This document shows, in pieces, positions 7,412 through 14,057 of a stretch of DNA of 20,019 nt. Source of the stretch: UBA4582 sp047630175 (GTDB lineage Bacteria > Pseudomonadota > Gammaproteobacteria > Pseudomonadales > Azotimanducaceae); NCBI GenBank assembly GCA_047630175.1, contig JBLHVI010000053.1, forward strand, positions 1 to 20,019, written 5' to 3'. Each line of letters starts with the position of its first letter. The first letter of the stretch is position 1. The translations under genes were made by a program, and so were the position numbers. Under the pieces are notes generated by a model that was given only the letters and a program-made list of their open reading frames with translations, ran no database searches and had not been told where the DNA came from.

Positions 7412-8272
7412 CTAAATTGATGCCCAGAATGCCTTGATTACCGGTGACATAGCCAGACGTCGGGTTCGGGTGCAGAATCCAACCTGAATGTCTGGTAGCT
7501 CAAGAGCGCTGGATAACACGTTAACCTGGTCTGCCAGCGGACTATTCTGCAGCACTAACTGCGGAACAAACCCAACCCCACAGCCTAGTGCTACCAGTGC
7601 CAGTATGGCCTCATTACCCGCTACCTCACTGTAGATCCTCGGTTGTAGGCGCTGCTTTGTTAACCAGTCTTCGATGTACAGCCGGCTAGGTCCCGCTGCT
7701 GGTAATATCAGTGGCAGCGCAGACCAATCCATGGACCCAGCTCTAAAATGATCATTGGTCGCAGGCGCGATAGTGACCATCGGTATTGACATAATGATGC
7801 GACGCGTAGTCTGGGCATCTTCAATATCTGGAAGCGCAGCCACAACTACGTCGCAGCCTTCTGCTAGCCTATGTAACGCGTTACCCGCATAGCCTGTCTG
7901 CAGCTGTATCTCAACACCGGGATATTCCTGCCGAAATCGTGCCAGCACGGTGGGCAAAATACTTTGGCTGGCTGTTACGGACGCAAATAGCGAAAGCTTA
8001 CCCGATAGCGTGGCCAGAGACTGCCCAAGATCTATGCGCAGTTGTTCACCTTTAGTTACAACGTCTTCAGCATATTGCCGAAAGACTTCGCCCTGAGCAG
8101 TCAAACTGACAGCGCGATTATCCCTTATCAACAATGCACAGCCTAGTTCCTGTTCTAGACGCTGGATAGCTCGACTCAGGGCAGACGGACTTAGATGAAA
8201 CTGTTCACTGGTCTGACTAAAATGCAGATTTCGGCACAGACCGAGGTAAATCTCAAGGGTATGGGTGTCCAT
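7412..8272 (-). CDS. ilvY: LysR-family regulator, IlvY-like
   Basis: The 286-residue LysR protein has an N-terminal winged HTH (about 1-60: HFSQTSEQFHLSPSALSRAI and QRLEQELGCALLIRDNRAVSL-like stretches) and a periplasmic-binding-protein-like effector domain. It aligns by eye with E. coli IlvY across its length: LSGKLSLFASVTASQSILP, RFRQEYPGVEIQLQTG, NEAILALVALGCGVGFVPQLVLQNSP and KAFW near the end. IlvY activates ilvC and senses acetolactate or acetohydroxybutyrate. Here it is divergent from a MetX-family gene, not ilvC, so its target or ligand may differ. ATG at 8272 fits the family start, though the ribosome binding site is poor. Identity as IlvY is by similarity; a paralogue is possible. 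Confidence 0.8.
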   Translation of the reverse strand: MDTHTLEIYLGLCRNLHFSQTSEQFHLSPSALSRAIQRLEQELGCALLIRDNRAVSLTAQGEVFRQYAEDVVTKGEQLRIDLGQSLATLSGKLSLFASVTASQSILPTVLARFRQEYPGVEIQLQTGYAGNALHRLAEGCDVVVAALPDIEDAQTTRRIIMSIPMVTIAPATNDHFRAGSMDWSALPLILPAAGPSRLYIEDWLTKQRLQPRIYSEVAGNEAILALVALGCGVGFVPQLVLQNSPLADQVNVLSSALELPDIQVGFCTRTRRLAMSPVIKAFWASI

Positions 8273-8322
8273 CTAGCGGCGGCCTGCAGGCGAAACGGTC
8301 GAGTCTTTAATTATTACACACG

Positions 8323-8340
8323 GATTGATGTGGACCAATC
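8323..8340. promoter_or_regulatory. Candidate LysR operator between ilvY and the MetX-like gene
   Basis: GATTG (8323-8327) and CAATC (8336-8340) form a perfect inverted repeat with an 8-bp spacer. The core ATTG-N8-CAAT resembles the T-N(11-12)-A dyads bound by LysR regulators. It sits 51 bp upstream of the ilvY ATG and 90 bp upstream of the MetX-like ATG, where autoregulation and activation sites usually lie. The assignment is inference. Confidence 0.45.
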
Positions 8341-8429
8341 TGTTAGTGGCGTATCAATTGGCGCACATCAGTAAGTAAGATTTGCGGTGCCGCTGGCGTT
8401 TCAGTGTCAGACACCGCACACTGCTAAGC

Positions 8430-9548
8430 ATGACACAGGCACGCCAATACCATCAAATCGACAGCCAATTCACTATGCAGCATGGTGAATTGTATCAGCC
8501 TATTATTGCCTATGAAACATGGGGCACGCTCAATGCGCAGCATGACAATGCTATTCTGATATTCACTGGGCTTTCACCATCCGCCCATGCCGCGTCCTCT
8601 GCACAGGACACCAGCAGCGGTTGGTGGGAGCAAATGATTGGCCCTGCACGCCCGATCGACACATCACGATTTTTTGTGATCTGCGTTAATTCTCTCGGCA
8701 GCTGTTTTGGTTCCACCGGCCCAGCCAGCATCAATCCTAATACAAACAAACCTTATCGACTCGCTTTTCCTGTTCTCACATTGGAAGATATCGCCAGGGG
8801 TGGGCAAGCCGTGATTGAAAGCCTTGGAATTCAGCAACTTCATAGTGTCGTTGGATCATCAATGGGCGGTATGACCGCCTTATGCCACTCCATATTATAT
8901 CCTGATGCCAGCATCGGCTTGATATGCATTTCGTCGGCGGCAAGAGCCCTGCCCTACGCCATCGCTCTACGCTCAGTGCAGCGAGAGATCATCCGAAGCG
9001 ACCCTGCGTGGCTCAACGGCTCATATGACGCTGACAAGGAACCATCTATTGGCATGCGTCTGGCGCGTAAACTGGGCATGCTGACCTATCGCAGTCCAAA
9101 AGAATTCGAACAACGCTTTGGGCGCGAGCTCATCGGCGAAGAGCGCCAGATAGGTGACACCTTTGGGATTGATTTCGAAGTGGAGTCTTATCTTGAGGCG
9201 CACGCTAAGAAATTTGTGGGCACGTTTGATGCTAACTGCTATCTGTATCTTTCGCGGGCTATGGACCTTTTCGACGTAGCCGATTATGGCGGTTCGCTCG
9301 CCACTGGTTTCCGCCGCGTCGGTGCTACGCGAGTAATGATCATCGGTGTTAAAACTGACATCTTGTTTCCCCTTGAGCAGCAGAAAGAGTTGGCAGCGGG
9401 ACTCGATAACGGCAGTCGCGAGGTTAGCCTGCACATATTGGACTCGATCCAGGGTCATGACGCTTTCCTCGTCGACATGGACCGGTTTCGTCCTCTGCTG
9501 TGCGAATTTTTCAACCCGGACGACCCCAATGCAGGCTGTCTAGATTAA
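8430..9548 (+). CDS. MetX-family O-acyltransferase, serine O-succinyltransferase-like
   Basis: This alpha/beta-hydrolase-fold enzyme has 372 residues from the ATG at 8430; an in-frame TTG at 8382 would add 16 unconserved residues. The catalytic triad is readable: S144 in VGSSMGGM, D310 in GVKTDILFP and H343 in SIQGHDAF. Family motifs include CVNSLGSC, GSTGPASINPNT and ESYLEAHAKKF. Classical homoserine acyltransferases usually read NNLGGCNGST there. The SLGSC variant, with FTGLSPSAHAA and ALPYAIALRSVQREIIR, resembles the serine O-succinyltransferases of Xanthomonas and Stenotrophomonas. It may activate serine for cysteine synthesis, or homoserine for methionine. The acyl donor and acceptor are inferred from recollected relatives, not proven. 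It is single, divergent from ilvY, and followed by a long structured 3' region. Confidence 0.88.
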   Translation: MTQARQYHQIDSQFTMQHGELYQPIIAYETWGTLNAQHDNAILIFTGLSPSAHAASSAQDTSSGWWEQMIGPARPIDTSRFFVICVNSLGSCFGSTGPASINPNTNKPYRLAFPVLTLEDIARGGQAVIESLGIQQLHSVVGSSMGGMTALCHSILYPDASIGLICISSAARALPYAIALRSVQREIIRSDPAWLNGSYDADKEPSIGMRLARKLGMLTYRSPKEFEQRFGRELIGEERQIGDTFGIDFEVESYLEAHAKKFVGTFDANCYLYLSRAMDLFDVADYGGSLATGFRRVGATRVMIIGVKTDILFPLEQQKELAAGLDNGSREVSLHILDSIQGHDAFLVDMDRFRPLLCEFFNPDDPNAGCLD

Positions 9549-9599
9549 TAAAACCTGTGGATTCATTGTTGTTTGCAAGGGCCCGCTGCAGGAAACACA

Positions 9600-9662
9600 A
9601 TGGATAAAATCGCAGTCTCGATAAGCGCCTTTCACCACAAGCCACAAGTAAGCCCTGCATGA
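9600..9662 (+). CDS. Possible 20-residue mini-ORF
   Basis: ATG at 9600 follows AGGAAACACA, a fair ribosome binding site, and reads MDKIAVSISA plus ten more residues to a TGA at 9660-9662. The stop falls in the loop of the 9648-9673 hairpin, so translation would open that stem. No plus-strand gene lies downstream for a leader peptide to control. It may well be chance. Confidence 0.15.
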   Translation: MDKIAVSISAFHHKPQVSPA

Positions 9663-9673
9663 ACAGGGCTTAC
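9648..9673. repeat. Perfect 10-bp inverted repeat
   Basis: GTAAGCCCTG and CAGGGCTTAC are exact reverse complements around the six-base loop CATGAA. No T-run follows on the plus strand, and none is seen on the minus strand, so this is a stable stem without standard terminator features. Confidence 0.75.
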
Positions 9674-9716
9674 CATTGTACTTGTTGATGTCATCAAATA
9701 TTTCCATTTGACGATA

Positions 9717-9744
9717 TTTCTCAGATTACGTTTCTGAGATTACG
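9717..9744. repeat. 14-bp imperfect tandem repeat forming its own stem
   Basis: TTTCTCAGATTACG (9717-9730) is followed at once by TTTCTGAGATTACG (9731-9744), with one C-to-G difference. That single difference makes TCTCAG and CTGAGA complementary, so the duplicate can also fold as a hairpin. Confidence 0.7.
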
Positions 9745-9766
9745 CTTGACGCAATGCGTGCTTATA

Positions 9767-9805
9767 AACTCCGAGACTCCGATGGAGTTTTCAAACCTCG
9801 GGGTT
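9767..9805. repeat. Compound stem: 9-bp outer stem enclosing a 5-bp hairpin
   Basis: AACTCCGAG pairs with CTCGGGGTT (eight Watson-Crick pairs and one G-T). Directly inside it, ACTCC-GAT-GGAGT forms a second hairpin, leaving an eight-base bulge TTTCAAAC on the 3' side. The two stems abut at 9775/9776 and could stack coaxially. The G-T wobble makes this fold slightly better as RNA on the plus strand. Confidence 0.6.
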
Positions 9806-9967
9806 CGCGCACACCGGCAGATGTTATTATCTGCACTGATGAGATATTCATCTCATAGGCATAACCTTACGCCTGCATCGCCGCCTTGTTAAATATCAAA
9901 TTAGTCTCACCGCAACCATTGGTTATTTTAGATAGTTATTAGTCCTGTATAAGTAATCTGCTGGACA

Positions 9968-9996
9968 AAAAAACGAGCCACAAGGGCTCGTTTTTT
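9968..9996. terminator. Strong bidirectional intrinsic terminator
   Basis: Twelve-base arms AAAAAACGAGCC (9968-9979) and GGCTCGTTTTTT (9985-9996) are exact complements around a five-base loop. The GC core with A-run and T-run on opposite sides works in both directions. It separates the MetX-like gene (+) from the convergent acyl-CoA dehydrogenase (-). Confidence 0.95.
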
Positions 9997-10045
9997 GGGG
10001 CGTCTACGTTACCGCCTATCTCCTGCAATCTATGTCTCTAGGGAA

Positions 10046-11176
10046 TCAATAACCCTGTAGAACACCGTAGCGATCACGATGGAAAGCACTACCACCGAAA
10101 GTATGCTCAGAGACCCTAGAGCGCTTCATAAAAAAGCCAATCTCGTACTCATCGGTCATGCCAATACCACCATGCATTTGCACACCTTCACTGCTCACAA
10201 GGTTGTAGGTATCGTTAAGTCTTGCCTTGGCCAAGCTGGCCAGTTCAGGCACCTCTTCTGAGTCTTCATCTAGCGCTGACAACGCTTCCATAACGACTGA
10301 TTTCGACAACTCGATCTCGCAAAACATCTCAGCTGCTCGATGCTTTAATGCCTGAAAAGAGCCAATCGCTACGCCAAATTGCTCCCGAGTCTTGAGATAT
10401 TCAATAGTCCGAGTGTAACATTCCTGAATGCTGCCCAGCATCTCAGCAGCTAGCAGGATACGTCCAGCATCCAGCGCTTTATCAAGCACATCAGCACCCT
10501 TACCTTCGATACCTAAAAGCTCACCCTGAGCGCCATCGAACGTGGCATTAGCAGCATTACGGCTGTCAGCCATTATTGTCCGAGTCATACTGACACCAGC
10601 AGCGTCACGGTCTACCAGTACCAGCGTTAAGCCATCACGGTCGCCCGCATTACCTGCAGTACGCGCAACGACAACTAGCTTGTTAGCCACGTGACCATCA
10701 ATAACAAACGTTTTGCTGCCTGTCAGCGTGTAGCCATCAGCCGACTTTGTCGCTACCGTCTTAGCACCATAAGGATTGTGATGAGGCGTCTCTTCTAGCG
10801 CCAGCGCCAGCAATAACTCACCAGCCGCGATCTGCGGCAAAAGTTCGTTCTTCTGCGCGTCTGTACCACCATGTAAAATAGCACTGCTACCCACTACCGC
10901 TGTAGCCCACAAAGGTGATGCCGTTAATGTTCTACCACATTCCTCCAGTACAACGCCCATGCCCATGTAACCAAAACCCAAACCACCAAAGTCTTCGGGT
11001 ATAGTGATGCCGGTCCAGCCAAGCTCTACCATCTGCTGCCATGTGCCTGTATCGAATCCTGTCTCACTCTTTTCGTCGCGCAGTTTGCGTAACTGAATGA
11101 TCGGCGTATTGCTGGTGCAGAAATCTTTAGCTGCATCCTTCAACATGTTCTGTTCTTCATTTAATACCAACGGCAT
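10046..11176 (-). CDS. Acyl-CoA dehydrogenase family protein, atypical active site
   Basis: The 376 residues have the standard three-part acyl-CoA dehydrogenase fold: N-terminal helices (GWTGITIPEDFGGLGFGY, about 53-70), a middle beta domain (LALALEET about 122-129, GSKTFVIDG 143-151) and C-terminal helices. The C-terminal part has TREQFG (263-268), FQALKHR (274-280) and QMHGGIGMTDEYEIG (333-347). FAD and an electron-transfer flavoprotein partner are expected. Where medium-chain enzymes carry the catalytic glutamate (YEGT), this protein reads TFGGSAFHRD (359-368), so the usual base appears missing. Such sequences occur in small or non-catalytic subunits of heteromeric FadE or Pim-type complexes, but no partner gene is present. 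ATG 11176 follows GAGGAG at somewhat long spacing. The acyl substrate is unknown. Confidence 0.88.
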   Translation of the reverse strand: MPLVLNEEQNMLKDAAKDFCTSNTPIIQLRKLRDEKSETGFDTGTWQQMVELGWTGITIPEDFGGLGFGYMGMGVVLEECGRTLTASPLWATAVVGSSAILHGGTDAQKNELLPQIAAGELLLALALEETPHHNPYGAKTVATKSADGYTLTGSKTFVIDGHVANKLVVVARTAGNAGDRDGLTLVLVDRDAAGVSMTRTIMADSRNAANATFDGAQGELLGIEGKGADVLDKALDAGRILLAAEMLGSIQECYTRTIEYLKTREQFGVAIGSFQALKHRAAEMFCEIELSKSVVMEALSALDEDSEEVPELASLAKARLNDTYNLVSSEGVQMHGGIGMTDEYEIGFFMKRSRVSEHTFGGSAFHRDRYGVLQGY

Positions 11177-11200
11177 AGCTTGCTACTCCTCGTTGTTCGC

Positions 11201-11227
11201 GTGTTTTCGTCCGCTTGGCCAAAACAC
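11201..11227. promoter_or_regulatory. Inverted repeat upstream of the acyl-CoA dehydrogenase
   Basis: GTGTTTT (11201-11207) and AAAACAC (11221-11227) are exact complements with a 13-bp spacer, 25 bp upstream of the dehydrogenase ATG. It could be an operator for a fatty-acid-responsive regulator or a 5' UTR stem. No known motif is recognised. Confidence 0.3.
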
Positions 11228-11571
11228 CATTGGACAGGCAAAAATCACTATTTCGTGATCCCCTCTTGCCGGCGCTTTAGTGTGCTCCGCCCGGCTCAAT
11301 CGACGGAGTCTACCATTGAATCTAGCAAAATCGACGTTCTACAGCGTAACTAATTGATTATCACGTGACTTTATGTCGACACCCCACCTTCCGTGATTAT
11401 TATTAATGCCTGTCTACACCAGCGCCCACTGCGCTCGGCGCACATTCAATCTAGCCCCCGTGTGACGGCGTACTCGTGCAACCCCAGCGAGTGTTAAGCC
11501 GATCCCTTTTTTCACACAAATCAAGCGACAAAATTATCTGCCAATTCTTCGGCCGCGAGACGCTCGCTAAC

Positions 11572-11598
11572 CTACACTTAAGTGACCATCACTTGTAG
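11572..11598. promoter_or_regulatory. Dyad just before the hybrid kinase start
   Basis: AAGTG (11580-11584) pairs with CACTT (11590-11594), and flanking CTAC (11572-11575) pairs with GTAG (11595-11598) across a four-base bulge. CACTTAAGTG (11575-11584) is also a 10-bp palindrome. The element ends 15 bases before the ATG at 11614, so it could be an operator or could mask the ribosome binding site. Confidence 0.35.
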
Positions 11599-11613
11599 GT
11601 ACGCAATATCTGA

Positions 11614-14043
11614 ATGTTGAAGCCGCAATTTAAGATCAACCATCTGCTTGTCTATCGTATAGCCTTCATCTTGGGCATCCCAATGGCCTTGGTTTGCGGC
11701 TTGGCCCTAAGTGGCACCGGGCAAGAATCAGCTTATGCCGTCTACTCACGTTACCTGCTGGCTTGCCTGTGCGGATTATCCGTCATCATGACATCTATCA
11801 GCCAGACTTGGCGGCACAATATTGGCGAGTTCAGCCTCGTAATCGGTTATGTCTTCAGCGCCCACGTCGCAAGCGTGGTTTTTGATCAGCATGTCAGCCT
11901 CTTTTCTGCGTTTTATAGCATTGCCGGTCTGTCTCTACTGGCCTTTGTTTTTCACAAGATTTCCTTGATACTTGCGCTCCAAATCCCTGCCTTGGTTTTG
12001 TTGATCTGTACCGCCTATTTAACGCCTGCGGCACTGCTGAGCCCACACGTGTTCGCGATGGTTAGCCTGACTATTTGCGTAGTCTCGACGTTGATCAGTG
12101 CTAATTTTCTGTACGCGAGGTCACTCAAGAAGAAATCCGAAATCATGTCTAACCTTTGGTTCGATCAAGGTGCTGACGCCATGGTTTATGGACACACCGC
12201 GACCGCAGAGCCCATACGAGTCAATCCTATGGCCTACAAGCTGTTTGCGACCAGTGACGCTAATTTGGTCGTCAGCCTGCTGCAGCAGGCTTTCGCAAAT
12301 CACCACGACGCCGACACATTGGCCGATGCCGCACGCCTTGCCTTGGTTGAGGATGTCTGGTCAGACACGGTCAAGTTCACCACCGCTGAAGGTAAAACTT
12401 TCTGGGGCAATATCGCCATGCGGCGTCTTTTTGTTGACAAAAATGACTATGTTTTCGTACGCATCGCAGATGTCAGCGCTCAGGTCCGTCACGAAATAGA
12501 CCTACAAACAGCCAAGAAAATCGCCGAAGAATCCGTTACAACACGGACTCGCTTCCTCGCCAATATGAGTCACGAGATTCGTACCCCCATGAACGGCGTA
12601 ATCGGTATGACATCACTGATGATGGAAACAGAACTCGATTCACACCAGCGAAGCTACCTTAATACCATCCGCTCAAGTGGCGAGTCGTTGCTCAATATCA
12701 TCAATGAGATTCTGGACTTTTCCAAGATCGATGCCGATCAGGTCGAACTTGAGCAGCAAGCGTTCGATTTGGAACTGTGTGTTAGCGAGGCAATCGATAT
12801 GGTGGCCCCCGCAGCAGCCAAAAAAGGCCTTGAATTACTTCTTCAATTTAATGTCAATCATCGGCAACTGTGGATCGGTGACGTTACACGTATTCGTCAG
12901 ATTCTAGTCAACTTACTGTCCAATGCCGTCAAGTTTACCCATGCGGGCGAGGTTACCGTACAAGTCTCATCCTCCGATGATGATGATGAACGCGCGATAT
13001 TGAACTTTACGGTTATTGATAGCGGCGTCGGCATCGCACCACACCAATTGGGAAAGTTGTTTGATCCCTTTGTTCAGGCTGATTTGTCTACCACGCGTAA
13101 ATATGGCGGCACGGGACTTGGATTATCCATTTGCAAGGGCCTAGTGGACTTAATGCAGGGTACTATCACTGCCGCGAGTAAACCCGGCATCGGTTCCCAG
13201 TTCACGTTCGACCTGCACCTGCCAAAAGCGGAACTCACTCAAACTGATGCCAATTTTACTTTCCCCGAACAGCGTGCAGCCGTCTGCCAGACAAATGCAG
13301 AAGCCGCCAAGATTACCGGCCAGCTATTAGCAGGCATGGATATTCCACATACGATTTACTTTGATGCCTCCCAGCTACTCAGCGGCCTTGCTCATGGGCA
13401 GTTTGATCTTGTGCTGACTGACCTCAAACTCCGTGAAGAGCCCGCGCTAGCGGCTCTGCTAAAACAATCGTCTAAGCACCAGCGAGTGGTTAACCTGCAA
13501 ACTGTCGGCGAAAGAATCAAACCCAGCGATTACATGCACATGATGAGCAAGCCTCTACGTCCATCGACATTTGAACGAAGCATCGCCAATCTGCTAAATT
13601 TCGGCAGCATCGAAGACGCTCACGTCAGCACCATCAGGAATTGGGATGACCTTCCCCTAGACGGTCTGTCGTTCCTGCTTGCTGAGGACAACGCAGTCAA
13701 CCAGAAAGTCGCCGTCCAAATATTGAAAAAACTTGGCGTTAGAGTTGACGTGGTCGGAAACGGTAAAGAAGCTGTTGAAATGATGACGCAACGTAACTAC
13801 GACTATGTTTTTATGGATGTTCAAATGCCAGAGATCGATGGCCTAGAAGCCACCCAATTAATCCGTTTGATGGAGGATATCCGCCAACCCTACATCATTG
13901 CCATGACAGCCAATGCCATGGACAAGGACAAACAAGTATGTCTCGAAATAGGTATGAATGATTTTATTGCCAAGCCAATACGTTTGGAACACGTCTACAA
14001 CGTATTGAAGAAAGCGCTCAACAACCTAACGAAAACTGGTTAA
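11614..14043 (+). CDS. Membrane hybrid sensor histidine kinase with two receiver domains
   Basis: The 809-residue protein begins with about five to six membrane helices (12-170) and no large periplasmic loop, so it probably senses within the membrane or cytosol. A PAS-like region follows (about 180-290). The HisKA domain has phosphoacceptor H320 in FLANMSHEIRTPMNGVIGM. The ATPase domain shows N437 (LLSNAVKFTH), D469 (DSGVGIA) and GGTGLGLSI (498-506). A first receiver (about 553-665) keeps D603 and K646 but lacks the acidic pair, so it is probably degenerate. The second (686-803) is complete: E691/D692, D735 in FMDVQMPEIDG, T765 and K787. No HPt domain or output domain is present, so a separate HPt protein or regulator must complete the relay. 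It is a single gene ending 14 bp from convergent pdxA. Confidence 0.93.
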   Translation: MLKPQFKINHLLVYRIAFILGIPMALVCGLALSGTGQESAYAVYSRYLLACLCGLSVIMTSISQTWRHNIGEFSLVIGYVFSAHVASVVFDQHVSLFSAFYSIAGLSLLAFVFHKISLILALQIPALVLLICTAYLTPAALLSPHVFAMVSLTICVVSTLISANFLYARSLKKKSEIMSNLWFDQGADAMVYGHTATAEPIRVNPMAYKLFATSDANLVVSLLQQAFANHHDADTLADAARLALVEDVWSDTVKFTTAEGKTFWGNIAMRRLFVDKNDYVFVRIADVSAQVRHEIDLQTAKKIAEESVTTRTRFLANMSHEIRTPMNGVIGMTSLMMETELDSHQRSYLNTIRSSGESLLNIINEILDFSKIDADQVELEQQAFDLELCVSEAIDMVAPAAAKKGLELLLQFNVNHRQLWIGDVTRIRQILVNLLSNAVKFTHAGEVTVQVSSSDDDDERAILNFTVIDSGVGIAPHQLGKLFDPFVQADLSTTRKYGGTGLGLSICKGLVDLMQGTITAASKPGIGSQFTFDLHLPKAELTQTDANFTFPEQRAAVCQTNAEAAKITGQLLAGMDIPHTIYFDASQLLSGLAHGQFDLVLTDLKLREEPALAALLKQSSKHQRVVNLQTVGERIKPSDYMHMMSKPLRPSTFERSIANLLNFGSIEDAHVSTIRNWDDLPLDGLSFLLAEDNAVNQKVAVQILKKLGVRVDVVGNGKEAVEMMTQRNYDYVFMDVQMPEIDGLEATQLIRLMEDIRQPYIIAMTANAMDKDKQVCLEIGMNDFIAKPIRLEHVYNVLKKALNNLTKTG

Positions 14044-14057
14044 TCCATCGTAGAAGA

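Larger units (their letters stand above)
9635..9873. ncRNA. Candidate structured RNA or repeat element
   Basis: About 240 bp contain consecutive inverted repeats. GTAAGCCCTG (9648-9657) pairs with 9664-9673. TCTCAG (9719-9724) pairs with CTGAGA (9734-9739). AACTCCGAG (9767-9775) pairs with CTCGGGGTT (9797-9805), with one G-T wobble, and encloses ACTCC-GAT-GGAGT. GCAGAT (9817-9822) pairs with 9829-9834, and ATGAGAT (9839-9845) with 9850-9856. GTGC (9758-9761) can extend the compound stem with GCAC (9809-9812). Strand is unknown. On the plus strand it could be the processed 3' UTR of the MetX-like mRNA or an independent small RNA ending at the terminator. It matches no RNA family I recognise, and a degraded mobile repeat is the alternative. 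Confidence 0.35.
9549..10045. other. Gene-free structured interval between convergent genes
   Basis: These 497 bp hold no convincing gene. Contents from left to right are a 20-codon mini-ORF (9600-9662), tandem CCACAAG (9635-9648), a 10-bp perfect hairpin (9648-9673) and a palindrome TTGATG-T-CATCAA (9685-9697). These are followed by a 14-bp imperfect tandem repeat (9717-9744), a compound stem (9767-9805), hairpins at 9817-9834 and 9839-9856, and a terminator (9968-9996). The density of perfect inverted repeats is far above that in the other intergenic regions of this window. Confidence 0.7.
11177..11613. other. Divergent intergenic region, no gene seen
   Basis: These 437 bp separate the acyl-CoA dehydrogenase (-) and the hybrid kinase (+). 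No open frame of convincing composition is present. Visible elements are an inverted repeat GTGTTTT/AAAACAC (11201-11207 and 11221-11227) just upstream of the dehydrogenase start, a small stem ATCAC/GTGAT (11244-11259) and a dyad before the kinase start (11572-11598). No confident promoter could be picked by eye. Confidence 0.6.

Noticed and set aside
9021..9458. 145-codon open frame on the minus strand inside the MetX-like gene
   Set aside because: It lies wholly opposite a well-conserved enzyme, has no convincing start signal and no recognisable motif.
9635..9744. Short tandem repeats as a possible CRISPR array
   Set aside because: Units of 7 and 14 bp occur only twice each, without spacers or cas genes.
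9780..9815. GGTTCGCGC stretch resembling a tRNA T-arm
   Set aside because: The flanking bases do not form a five-pair T-stem, and no acceptor, D or anticodon arm fits around it.
11244..11259. ATCAC/GTGAT stem followed by T residues on the minus strand as a terminator
   Set aside because: A five-pair AT-rich stem upstream of the gene it would affect; too weak and misplaced to call.
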